Assembly (NCBI RefSeq): GCF_002298975.1
Contig: NZ_DBMV01000033.1
Location: 186,001 to 250,000 of the forward strand
Origin: Ralstonia sp. UBA689
Lineage (GTDB): Bacteria > Pseudomonadota > Gammaproteobacteria > Burkholderiales > Burkholderiaceae
DNA: 64,000 nucleotides
Direction of reading: 5' to 3'
Shown piece after piece: positions 44,016 to 52,807 of this stretch. Made by a program: the position numbers and the translations under genes. Within the stretch, counting starts at the first letter, position 1, and each line of letters opens with the position of its first letter. The notes below the pieces were generated by a model. That model was given only the letters and a program-made list of their open reading frames with translations. It was not told the DNA's origin and searched no databases.

Positions 44016-45131
44016 ATGCAATTGGTCAAAACCTCGCGAGACAACCTGCTGCGTCCGCTGCAAATCGTGAGCGGCATCGTGGAACGCCGACACACGCTGC
44101 CCATCCTGGCCAATCTGCTGATCCGCAAGACTGGTGAACGGGTCTCCTTCCTGTCCACCGACATCGAAATCCAGATCACCACGCACGCCGATTGCGGCGC
44201 CGGCGCCGGCGACGTGGCCACCACCGTGGCTGCCCGCAAGCTGGTCGACATCCTGCGTGCCATGCCTGACGGCGAAGTCGCCCTCACGCTCAACGACAAG
44301 CGCATGACGGTGCAATCCGGCAAGAGCCGCTTTGCCCTGCAGACGTTGGCCGCCGAAGAATTCCCCACGGTGGCCGAAGCGTCTGACTTCGGCGCGCGCA
44401 TCACCGTGCCGCAGAAGACGCTCAAGCATCTGCTGGCGATGGTGCACTTCGCGATGGCCCAGCAAGACATCCGTTACTACCTGAACGGCATGCTGCTGGT
44501 GGTGGACGGCAAGCAGGTCATGGCAGTCGCCACCGATGGCCACCGCCTGGCCTACTGCGGCGTCGAAACCGGCGAGCAACCGGCAGGTGCTGGCGGCCGT
44601 CACGAAGTCATCATCCCGCGCAAGACCATCCTCGAACTGCAGCGCCTGCTGGAAGACGTGGACGATCCCGTCTCCGTGCAGTTGGCCTCGAACCAGGTCA
44701 AGTTCACCTTCGGCAACATCGAGCTGATCTCCAAGCTGGTCGAAGGCAAGTTCCCGGATTTCCAGCGCGTGATCCCCAAGGGTTACCGCAACAGCTTCAC
44801 GATCGACCGTACATTCCTGCAGAGCGCACTGCAACGCACGGCCATCCTGACCACCGACAAATTCAAGGGCGTGCGCTGCATGCTCGACACTAACGTCCTG
44901 AAGATCAGCTCCACCAACGCTGATCAGGAAGAAGCGCAGGAAGAACTCGAAATCGATTACCAGGGCGACGCGCTGGATATCGGCTTCAACGTCACCTACC
45001 TGCTGGACGTGCTGGCCAACCTCAAGGCCGAAAAGGTGCAGGTGAGCCTGGGCGACTCCAACTCGAGCGCGCTCATCACCCTGCCCGACGACGACACCTT
45101 CAAGTACGTCGTCATGCCGATGCGCATTTGA
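44016..45131 (+). CDS. dnaN: DNA polymerase III beta sliding clamp
   Basis: 371 residues. Three clamp domains; starts MQLVKTSRDNLLRPLQIVSG and ends DDTFKYVVMPMRI, the usual clamp C-terminus. AAGGA upstream of the ATG at 44016; the ten in-frame residues upstream are not conserved. Follows dnaA by 267 bp with its own promoter. Confidence 0.97.
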   Translation: MQLVKTSRDNLLRPLQIVSGIVERRHTLPILANLLIRKTGERVSFLSTDIEIQITTHADCGAGAGDVATTVAARKLVDILRAMPDGEVALTLNDKRMTVQSGKSRFALQTLAAEEFPTVAEASDFGARITVPQKTLKHLLAMVHFAMAQQDIRYYLNGMLLVVDGKQVMAVATDGHRLAYCGVETGEQPAGAGGRHEVIIPRKTILELQRLLEDVDDPVSVQLASNQVKFTFGNIELISKLVEGKFPDFQRVIPKGYRNSFTIDRTFLQSALQRTAILTTDKFKGVRCMLDTNVLKISSTNADQEEAQEELEIDYQGDALDIGFNVTYLLDVLANLKAEKVQVSLGDSNSSALITLPDDDTFKYVVMPMRI

Positions 45132-45180
45132 CGAGGCTTATTCCTACAAGCCACGCGAACAACCATCGAGAGCAAGACGA

Positions 45181-45218
45181 GGGGCTGGATCGAAAAGATC
45201 CGCCCCTTCGCCGTTTTT
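45181..45218 (+). terminator. Terminator after dnaN
   Basis: GGGGC(T)GGATC-GAAAA-GATCC-GCCCC stem-loop, then TTCGCCG and five T. It separates dnaN from gyrB. Confidence 0.7.
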
Positions 45219-45281
45219 AAGCAACCCCGCTGTGTGCGCTGAGATAACCATTTCCGTGCCCATGGCAGCGAGCAGAACGAC

Positions 45282-47810
45282 ATGACCGAACAGCAGAAAC
45301 CGCAATCCGCACCCGCCGAGGCCAACAGCTATGACGCCGCCTCGATCCAGATCCTGGAAGGCCTGGAGGCGGTACGCAAGCGGCCGGGCATGTACATCGG
45401 CGACACCTCGGATGGCACCGGCCTGCACCACCTCGTATTCGAGGTGTTGGACAACTCCATCGATGAGGCGCTGGCCGGGCATTGCACCGAGATTCAGGTC
45501 ACCATCCACACGGACAACTCCATCTCCGTGATCGACAACGGCCGCGGCATTCCGACCGGCATCAAGTTTGACGACAAGCACGAGCCCAAGCGCAGCGCGA
45601 CCGAGATCGCCATGACCGAGCTGCACGCCGGCGGCAAGTTCAACCAGAACAGCTACAAGGTGTCGGGCGGCCTGCACGGCGTGGGTGTGTCGTGCGTGAA
45701 CGGTCTGTCGAAGTGGATGAAGGTGACGGTCCGCCAGGGTGGCAAGGTGCACCACATCGAGTTTGCGCAGGGCATTCCGCAAAACCGCCTGATCGAAACG
45801 GTGCAAGCGCCGGACGGCAAGATGGTGGAGGTCTCTCCGCTGCACGTGTCGGGCACGACGGACAAGCGCGGCACCGAAGTGCACTTCCTGGCCGACGAAG
45901 AGATCTTCACCAACGTCGAATACCACTACGAGATCCTCTCCAAGCGCATCCGCGAGCTCTCGTTCCTGAACAACGGCGTGCACATCAAGCTGACCGACCA
46001 GCGCACCGGCAAGGAAGAAGACTTCGCCTTCTCGGGCGGCGTGAAGGGCTTTGTTGAATACATCAACAAGAACAAGACCGTGCTGCATCCGACCATCTTC
46101 ACGGCCCAAGGCGAGAAAGACGGCGTGGCCGTGGATGTGTCGATGCAGTGGAACGATGGCTACAACGAGCAGGTGCTCTGCTTCACCAACAACATCCCGC
46201 AGCGCGACGGCGGCACCCACCTTACGGGCCTGCGCGCCGCCATGACGCGCGTCATCAACAAATACATCACCGACAACGAGATCGCCAAGAAGGCCAAGGT
46301 CGAAACCTCGGGCGACGACATGCGCGAAGGCCTGACTTGCGTGCTCTCCGTCAAGGTGCCCGAGCCCAAGTTCAGCTCGCAGACCAAGGACAAGCTCGTC
46401 TCGTCTGAAGTGCGCCTGCCGGTGGAAGACGTGGTGGCCAAGGCGCTGGGCGACTTCCTGCTGGAAACGCCCAACGACGCCAAGATCATCTGCGGCAAGA
46501 TCGTTGAAGCCGCCCGCGCGCGTGAAGCCGCCCGCAAGGCCCGCGAAATGACGCGCCGCAAGGGCGTGCTCGACGGCATGGGCCTGCCCGGCAAACTGGC
46601 CGACTGCCAAGAGAAAGACCCCGCGCTGTCTGAACTCTTCATCGTCGAGGGTGACTCCGCAGGTGGATCGGCCAAGCAAGGCCGCGACCGCAAGTTCCAG
46701 GCGATCCTGCCGCTCAAGGGCAAGATCCTGAACGTCGAGCGCGCACGCTTTGACAAGATGCTCTCCAGCCAGGAAGTGCTCACGCTCATCACCGCCCTGG
46801 GCACCGGCATTGGTAAGGACGACTACAACCTCGACAAGCTGCGCTACCACCGCATCATCATCATGACCGACGCAGACGTGGACGGCTCGCACATCCGCAC
46901 GCTGCTGCTCACGTTCTTCTACCGCCAGATGCCCGAGATCATCGAGCGCGGCCACGTGTACATCGCCCAGCCGCCGCTCTACAAGATCAAGCACGGCAAG
47001 GAAGAGCGCTACATCAAAGACGACGTCGAGATGGCCGCCTACCTCGTGCGCCAGGCGCTGGACTCCGCGGTGCTGGTGCGTGCCGATGGCACCGAAATTT
47101 CGGGCGACGCCCTGGCCGAACTCGCACGCCAATACCAGCTCAGCCGTGGCGTGATCGAGCGCCTGTCTCGCGTGATTGACGCCGACGCCCTGCGCGCCAT
47201 TGCCGAAGGCGTGGCCCTGGACCTCTCCAGCGAAGCCGCAGCCGAAGCCAGCGCCCGCACGCTCAAGGCCCGCCTGCTGGAAATGCAAGGCAACGCCAGC
47301 AACGCCAACGGCGGCGCTACCGCAGACGCCTTCATGCAGTACGACGAGAAGAACGAGAAATACCGCGTCATGGTCGTCCGCCGCCAGCACGGCAACCAGC
47401 GCCTGAGCCATATCGACGCCGACTTCGTGGCCGGCGCAGATTACGCAGCGCTCTCCAGCACCGCCCAGACCTTCCAAGGCCTGATTGGCGACGGTGCCAA
47501 GGTGCGCCGCGGCACAGGCGACAAGCTGCGCGAGCAGAACGTGACAGACTTCCACGCCGCCATGACGTGGCTGCTGGCCGAAGCCGAGCGCGGCGTGAGC
47601 CGCCAGCGCTACAAGGGTCTGGGCGAAATGAACCCCGAGCAGTTGTGGGAAACCACCATGGACGTCACCCAGCGCCGCCTGCTGCGCGTGCAGATTGAAG
47701 ACGCCATTGCGGCGGACCAGATCTTCACCACGCTGATGGGCGACGACGTGGAGCCGCGCCGGAACTTCATTGAGACGAATGCGTTGGTGGCGCGGAATAT
47801 TGATGTTTGA
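45282..47810 (+). CDS. gyrB: DNA gyrase subunit B
   Basis: 842 residues, about 40 more than E. coli GyrB. GHKL ATPase (EVLDNSIDEALAGHC, GLHGVGVSCVN), transducer, Toprim (IVEGDSAGGSAKQGRD, DADVDGSHIRTLLL) and the C-terminal tail GLGEMNPEQLWETTMDVTQR. A decayed second copy of the last 230 bp lies 2.5 kb downstream. Confidence 0.97.
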   Translation: MTEQQKPQSAPAEANSYDAASIQILEGLEAVRKRPGMYIGDTSDGTGLHHLVFEVLDNSIDEALAGHCTEIQVTIHTDNSISVIDNGRGIPTGIKFDDKHEPKRSATEIAMTELHAGGKFNQNSYKVSGGLHGVGVSCVNGLSKWMKVTVRQGGKVHHIEFAQGIPQNRLIETVQAPDGKMVEVSPLHVSGTTDKRGTEVHFLADEEIFTNVEYHYEILSKRIRELSFLNNGVHIKLTDQRTGKEEDFAFSGGVKGFVEYINKNKTVLHPTIFTAQGEKDGVAVDVSMQWNDGYNEQVLCFTNNIPQRDGGTHLTGLRAAMTRVINKYITDNEIAKKAKVETSGDDMREGLTCVLSVKVPEPKFSSQTKDKLVSSEVRLPVEDVVAKALGDFLLETPNDAKIICGKIVEAARAREAARKAREMTRRKGVLDGMGLPGKLADCQEKDPALSELFIVEGDSAGGSAKQGRDRKFQAILPLKGKILNVERARFDKMLSSQEVLTLITALGTGIGKDDYNLDKLRYHRIIIMTDADVDGSHIRTLLLTFFYRQMPEIIERGHVYIAQPPLYKIKHGKEERYIKDDVEMAAYLVRQALDSAVLVRADGTEISGDALAELARQYQLSRGVIERLSRVIDADALRAIAEGVALDLSSEAAAEASARTLKARLLEMQGNASNANGGATADAFMQYDEKNEKYRVMVVRRQHGNQRLSHIDADFVAGADYAALSSTAQTFQGLIGDGAKVRRGTGDKLREQNVTDFHAAMTWLLAEAERGVSRQRYKGLGEMNPEQLWETTMDVTQRRLLRVQIEDAIAADQIFTTLMGDDVEPRRNFIETNALVARNIDV

Positions 47811-47848
47811 TCGCTCGTGTAGATGGCCGCATTAGCCACATAAGCTGA

Positions 47849-47893
47849 AAAAAACAGACCCATAAGTTGAGAGACTTATGGGTCTTGTTTTTT
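47849..47893. terminator. Strong bidirectional terminator after gyrB
   Basis: An 11-bp perfect stem (47857-47867 with 47874-47884, loop TGAGAG) flanked by seven A on the left and TTGTTTTTT on the right. It serves gyrB and the convergent CoA-transferase gene. Confidence 0.9.
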
Positions 47894-47911
47894 GGCAAGC
47901 GGCCCTTGTCC

Positions 47912-49945
47912 CTAAGCCCCCGGCCCCTCCTGCCGCGGCCCGTCTTCCCGCTCCAGCTCCTGCAGCGCCTGATTCGCTTCTTCCTCGCTCTCAAAGATGT
48001 GCGGAGCAACGTCGCGCGCTTCGAGCGCGTGGCCTAGCTTGGCGCGCAGGAAGCCGCTGGTCGTGTAGCGCGTCACGCCCCGGTAAAAGCGATCGACCAC
48101 GCTTCTGACCATCTCCACGTACTCATCCATCACATCGGGCAGGACGGTGAAGTTGTCGTAATTGACGATGGCGAAGACGCGCTTGCCCAGCGGCTCCATC
48201 CAGGAGGCCACCTGCTCGCGGATGCGCTCCACGTCGTCATGGTTCCTGACCGTGAGACCCTCGAAATTGAGGAAGAAATGGTTCGTCTTGGCGTCGTAGC
48301 TAAAGCGCGCTTCCAGCGGCAATGCGAGCAGCTCTTCGCGCAGCCCCATGGCGTCGGGTTTGAAGATGCGCGCATCCATCAATCGTGGGGGCACGGGCAT
48401 GAGCGGCGTGAAGTCCATCCGCGCCAGGATGTCGCGCTGCAAATCCACGCCCGGGGCAATTTCCACCAGCTCGAGCCCCTGCGCCGTCAGCCGGAACACA
48501 CAACGCTCGGTGATGTACAGCACCGTCTTGCCGCGTGCCGCCGCGTGGCTGCCGCTGAACGTCCGGTGCTCAACCTCCTGCACGAATTTGCGGCTGCCGG
48601 AATCTTCAAGGATGCTCAACCGCGCCTGCTCCACCGCAACCTTGATTTGCCCCGCATTGAACGTGCCGACAAATACGACCTTCTTCGCGTTCTGGCTGAT
48701 GTTGATGAACCCGCCCGCACCGGCCAGCCTGCGGCCGAACTTGCTCACGTTGACGTTGCCCGCGGCATCGGCCTGCGCCAAGCCGAGGAACGCCACGTCC
48801 AGCCCGCCGCCATCGTAGAAATCGAACTGGTTGGGCTGATCAATGATGGCCTGCGCATTGCGTGCCGCGCCAAAGTTCAACCCACCAGCCGGCAGGCCGC
48901 CGATCACGCCAGGCTCCGCAGTCAGGGTCAGCAGGTCGAGGATCTTCTCTTCATGGGCGACGGCGGCAACGCCCTCCGGCATGCCGATGCCCAGGTTCAC
49001 CACGCTGTTTGCCTTGAGCTCCAGCGCCGCGCGGCGGGCGATGATCTTGCGCTCGTTCATCGGCATGGGCGTGATGGTGTCCATCGGCACCCGAATCTCG
49101 CCTGAAAACGCCGGGTTGTACGGCTCGGCAAAGGTCTGCCAATGGTGCTCCGGCTCCGCCACGACCACGCAATCGACCAGCACGCCGGGAATCTTCACCG
49201 CGCGCGGGTTCAGGCTGCCGGCCTCGGCCACGCGCTCCACCTGCACGATGACAAGGCCACCGCTGTTGCGCACCGCCGTGGCAATCGCCAGCCCCTCCAG
49301 CGTCAGAGCCTCTCTCTCCATGGTGACGTTGCCGTCGATATCCGCCGTTGTGCCCCGCACGATGCCGACATGAATGGGGAACGCCCTGTAGAAGAGATAT
49401 TCGCTGCCGTGCAGCACGATCAGATCGACCAGATCTTCGTGCGTGACGGCGTTGATCTTGCCCCCGCCAAAGCGCGGGTCCACAAACGTGCCCAAGCCCA
49501 CAGAGGTGAGCGTGCCGGGTTTGCCTGCGCCAATGTCTCGAAAGAGATGGCTGATCACGCCTTGCGGCAGGTTGTATGCCTCGATCTGGTTGTCGACCGC
49601 CAGATGCTGCAGCTTTGGCACCAACCCCCAGTGCCCGCCGACCACGCGTTTGACCAGCCCCTTGTGACCCAGGTGATTGAGCCCGCGCTCCTTGCCGTCG
49701 CCTTGGCCGGCTGCGTACACCAGCGTCAGGTCCCGCAGGGCGCCGGGGTCGTCTGCCGGCGCGCCCTGGTGCGCCAGGAAGCGCCGCTCGATGGCAATGG
49801 CAATGGCTTCGGGAAAACCGATGCCGACGAACCCGCCGGTGGCAACCGTGTCGCCGTTGCGAATCAGGCGCACAGCATCGGCCGCTGAAACCACCTTGTT
49901 CTTCCTGGGCACGGCGTGGCCCATGAGCGCTGGGTGCAGCATCAT
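47912..49945 (-). CDS. Acyl-CoA:acetate/3-ketoacid CoA-transferase (fused alpha-beta) with C-terminal extension
   Basis: 677 residues. The alpha half begins VSAADAVRLIRNGDTVATGG, and the beta half carries VNLGIGMPEGVA and the catalytic Glu in TAEPGVIGGLPAGG, as in YdiF-type family I CoA-transferases. After about residue 540 comes an extra 130-residue domain (FLNFEGLTVRNHDDVERIRE, FAIVNYDNFTVLPDVMDEYV). GGGAGA precedes the ATG at 49945; later in-frame Met residues are possible starts. Placed between gyrB and a gyrB remnant. Confidence 0.9.
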   Translation of the reverse strand: MMLHPALMGHAVPRKNKVVSAADAVRLIRNGDTVATGGFVGIGFPEAIAIAIERRFLAHQGAPADDPGALRDLTLVYAAGQGDGKERGLNHLGHKGLVKRVVGGHWGLVPKLQHLAVDNQIEAYNLPQGVISHLFRDIGAGKPGTLTSVGLGTFVDPRFGGGKINAVTHEDLVDLIVLHGSEYLFYRAFPIHVGIVRGTTADIDGNVTMEREALTLEGLAIATAVRNSGGLVIVQVERVAEAGSLNPRAVKIPGVLVDCVVVAEPEHHWQTFAEPYNPAFSGEIRVPMDTITPMPMNERKIIARRAALELKANSVVNLGIGMPEGVAAVAHEEKILDLLTLTAEPGVIGGLPAGGLNFGAARNAQAIIDQPNQFDFYDGGGLDVAFLGLAQADAAGNVNVSKFGRRLAGAGGFINISQNAKKVVFVGTFNAGQIKVAVEQARLSILEDSGSRKFVQEVEHRTFSGSHAAARGKTVLYITERCVFRLTAQGLELVEIAPGVDLQRDILARMDFTPLMPVPPRLMDARIFKPDAMGLREELLALPLEARFSYDAKTNHFFLNFEGLTVRNHDDVERIREQVASWMEPLGKRVFAIVNYDNFTVLPDVMDEYVEMVRSVVDRFYRGVTRYTTSGFLRAKLGHALEARDVAPHIFESEEEANQALQELEREDGPRQEGPGA

Positions 49946-50297
49946 CGTGTCTCCCGTTCTTGTGTGGTCTTCAGCGTGTGCGGGCAGCGCCCCGGACGGG
50001 CGTTGCTGCGCAGAAACTCGTCAGCCGTGGCGCAAGCCGTTGGTGCCTTGCTGCCGAGCCGGCGAGGCGCTTTAGGGGCGTATGAGTGCAAATACAGCAC
50101 GAGATGCGCGGTGCGGCAAGGGGCTGGCGTCAATGCCGGGGCTTGTGGGTGCTGCGCTGCACCGCAGCATGGCGACCGTGATCGACCAGACCCGCGGCAT
50201 GCGCGACCGCTTCATCGGCCGCCTGATCGGCCTTTTGCTGGCGCAGCCGAATCGGTCGAGCAACGCCCCTTGAGGTGCGCACAACAGGCTTGATGGC
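49946..50297. other. Region between CoA-transferase and gyrB remnant
   Basis: 352 bp with no gene I can support. A short plus-strand frame ending at 50273 reads GMRDRFIGRLIGLLLAQPNR, but lacks a family or ribosome site. Confidence 0.4.
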
Positions 50298-50529
50298 GCT
50301 GCCGAGCGCGGTGTGAGCCGCCTGCGCTATGAGGGCCTGGGCGAAATGAACCCCGGGGCAGTTGTGGGAAACCACCATGGACGTCACCCAGCGCCGCCCG
50401 CTGCGCGTGCAAATTGAAGACGCCATTGCGGTGGACCAGATCTTTACGACGCGGATGGGGGTTGACATGGAACCGCGCCGGAACTTCGTAGAGAGCAATG
50501 CGTTGGCGGCGCGGAATATTGATGTTTAG
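50298..50529 (+). pseudogene. Decayed duplicate of the gyrB 3' end
   Basis: Aligns by eye over its full length with gyrB 47578-47810 at high identity, including long exact blocks such as TTGTGGGAAACCACCATGGA and GCGGAATATTGATGTTTAG/A. It differs by scattered substitutions and one inserted base (CCCCGGGGCAG for CCCCGAGCAG) that breaks the frame. No start codon or upstream gyrB sequence, so it is not functional. Confidence 0.85.
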
Positions 50530-50551
50530 TTGAGTTAGTTTTGTGACCCGC

Positions 50552-50586
50552 AAAAAGCCAACCGTCGTCGGTTGGCCTATTTTTAT
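50552..50586 (+). terminator. Terminator after the gyrB remnant
   Basis: GCCAACCG-TCGT-CGGTTGGC followed by CTATTTTTA. Its place right after a gyrB stop suggests it is a former gyrB terminator. Confidence 0.75.
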
Positions 50587-50756
50587 GTGCTGTCGATTTG
50601 CGGGGAGGGGGCAATCGCTATCGATGAGAGAAGGCTGGCGGCCGCAGGTCATTACAACATTTGCGTCGAGTCATATCCATTCTCTCGGGGGGAGGCGGGC
50701 CTTGTGGGGAGCGAGTACATTCGATATCAACATTAACAACAGCAGCGGGTCACGAA

Positions 50757-52151
50757 GTGAAGAAACTAACGAATGTCACGCCTTCCCCCGAGCAGTTCAC
50801 GATTATCAAGCGGGTTCGTCCTGGATCAGAGCTCATTCGTGGCGCGGCTGGAAGTGGCAAGACAACCACTGCGGTTCTGAAGTTGAAACTAATGCTGCTA
50901 TGGTTTCTTGCGCGACGTCAGAGGTCCGAAAGTTCAGAGCCCGTTCGGGCGCTCGTGCTAACGTTCAATAAAACGCTTCGGGGGTACATTCAGGAGCTGG
51001 TTAGCTCCAATTTGCCTGACGGCAAAATTACCGTCAGCGTAGACACCTTTGCCCACTGGGCAAATACTGCTCTCGGCGGACGCTCAATAGATGACGGAGA
51101 TGAGTTGGGAAAGCTGGTGCGTGCGCACGCGGAAACCATTGGTCTTCCCCCGGGTTTCCTGCTTGCTGAGTGCGAGTACCTCACCGGTCGATTTCCTCCT
51201 GATCGGCTAGACGAGTATTTGGGTTGTCGCCGTGACGGTCGTGGCGCAACTCCCCGTGTTGAGAAAGCTACGAGGGAAGCAATTCTGGACAAGCTGATTC
51301 GTCCATATAACGAGTGGAAAGAAAAGAACGGTCGCTTTGATTGGAATGATGTGGCTGTCCTGTTGGCTGCGAAGAAGTACTATAAATACGACATAGTCAT
51401 TGTTGATGAATCTCAGGATTTTTCCGCAAATCAACTTCGGGCAATAATGTCTCAGCTCGAGGATGAGCACGCTGTTACGTATATTATTGATACTGCTCAA
51501 AGAATCTATGCTCGAGGTTTTACCTGGGCTGAAGCTGGAATATTAATTCGCCCAGAATCTAGCCATCGTCTAAGTGTCAACTATAGAAATACGGCTTCTA
51601 TTGCGAAGTTGGCGAGCAGTCTTATGAAGAACGTGCAGCTTGATGACGATGGGACAGCCCCTTCACTGCTTGATGCTATGGAAGGCGCGGCGACTCCGAT
51701 TATGCTCAAGGGGCTATTCAGCAATCAAGTGCAATGGGCCATCGACTACATTAAGCGGAATGTTGATCTTTCGAAAGAGTCTGTCGCTTTCCTGCATCCG
51801 AAAGGATGGTTTACTCATCTTGAAAAATCTCTTGCCGCAGCGGGCTTGGAGTTTGTCGAGGTAACCCAAAGAAGAGAATGGCCAGAGACGAATGCCAACA
51901 TTGCGCTATGCACATTGCACTCCGCAAAGGGACTTGATTTTGATCATGTCTTTTTGCTTGGGATCAGCGAGAGTGGATTGCCCGATGGTAGCCACGATGT
52001 TGGAGATGAGCGCTTTGAAATGGCCTGCAGGCTATTGGCTATGGCTATCGCACGCGCTCGCACGCAAGTTGTGCTGGGGTACAAGCCTGGCGAAGAGTCG
52101 CCCATCCTCGCTCGCCTAGACGGATCTACGTATCAAGAGATCGCAGTATGA
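50757..52151 (+). CDS. UvrD/Rep-like superfamily 1 helicase
   Basis: 464 residues from a GTG at 50757. SF1 motifs: Walker A RGAAGSGKTTTA (residues 29-36), motif II IVDESQDFS, NYRNTASIAKLA, motif V TLHSAKGLDFDHVFLLG, motif VI LLAMAIARARTQVVLGY. Compact; the large 1B/2B insertions of UvrD are much reduced. Lower GC than the core genome. The 227 bp upstream contain no assigned promoter. It ends in a 4-nt overlap with the DarT-like gene, so it is part of that system. Confidence 0.88.
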   Translation: MKKLTNVTPSPEQFTIIKRVRPGSELIRGAAGSGKTTTAVLKLKLMLLWFLARRQRSESSEPVRALVLTFNKTLRGYIQELVSSNLPDGKITVSVDTFAHWANTALGGRSIDDGDELGKLVRAHAETIGLPPGFLLAECEYLTGRFPPDRLDEYLGCRRDGRGATPRVEKATREAILDKLIRPYNEWKEKNGRFDWNDVAVLLAAKKYYKYDIVIVDESQDFSANQLRAIMSQLEDEHAVTYIIDTAQRIYARGFTWAEAGILIRPESSHRLSVNYRNTASIAKLASSLMKNVQLDDDGTAPSLLDAMEGAATPIMLKGLFSNQVQWAIDYIKRNVDLSKESVAFLHPKGWFTHLEKSLAAAGLEFVEVTQRREWPETNANIALCTLHSAKGLDFDHVFLLGISESGLPDGSHDVGDERFEMACRLLAMAIARARTQVVLGYKPGEESPILARLDGSTYQEIAV

Positions 52152-52807
52152 GCGCTACTGTACCGTTCGAAGTGGCTCAGGCGCGAGGGATTGATGAGCT
52201 ATTGCACTTCACGACCAGTAACGGATTTGTCGGTATCATCGCGACCGGCGGACTGTTGTCTCATGCCGCGTTACCCCAGGAGCGTAGGCTTGCCCACATC
52301 CTCCAGATCAACAGCAAAGACAGAAGTCGAGATGTCGACTGGCACGGCTATGTGAACTTGTCTATTTCGCGCATCAACGGTACGTTCTTTTCGATCTCAA
52401 GCAGCCGCTGGCACGCGGCTAAGGACGTTTACTGGTGCATTCTGAGCTTCGATCCACGCATCATGGATCATCCGGGTGTGCTGTTCTCGACTACTAACAA
52501 TGCTTATGAGCTGACCGAGCGGGCGCCTGGGGTGGATGGCTTGGAAGCTTTATTTGCGCCGAAGATTCGGCAATTCCAAGCGAAATGGGTGTACCGGAGT
52601 CGAGAGACGCCAACGCATCACACTACGTGCCATCAGGCTGAAGTTCTATATCCCAAAGAGGTGCGGCTTGACTATCTGCAGCGGATCTACTTTCCGACAG
52701 AGGACATCGCAGACGAAGCAGCTGCGCAACTTGGCTTTTGCGCACCCTCGCTACTGGACCGAGTTGAATTGGTCGTCAAGCCAGAGAAATTTGAGGGGCA
52801 CGTATGA
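52148..52807 (+). CDS. DarT-like DNA ADP-ribosyltransferase (DUF4433)
   Basis: 219 residues. LLHFTTSNGFVGIIATGGLL matches the DarT NAD-binding start, and CHQAEVLYPKEV aligns with the DarT segment holding the catalytic Glu (here Glu165). Several Arg near residue 46-61 could be the catalytic Arg. DarT enzymes attach ADP-ribose to bases of single-stranded DNA and are toxic without an antitoxin. Overlaps 4 nt with both neighbours. Its neighbour encodes a DraG-fold hydrolase, not macrodomain DarG. Confidence 0.82.
   Translation: MSATVPFEVAQARGIDELLHFTTSNGFVGIIATGGLLSHAALPQERRLAHILQINSKDRSRDVDWHGYVNLSISRINGTFFSISSSRWHAAKDVYWCILSFDPRIMDHPGVLFSTTNNAYELTERAPGVDGLEALFAPKIRQFQAKWVYRSRETPTHHTTCHQAEVLYPKEVRLDYLQRIYFPTEDIADEAAAQLGFCAPSLLDRVELVVKPEKFEGHV

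Noticed and set aside
45144..47555. 803-codon minus-strand open frame antisense to gyrB
   Set aside because: Same cause; no domain, no ribosome site, and gyrB is certain.
50082..50273. Small protein between the CoA-transferase gene and the gyrB remnant
   Set aside because: No ribosome site, family or conserved feature visible.
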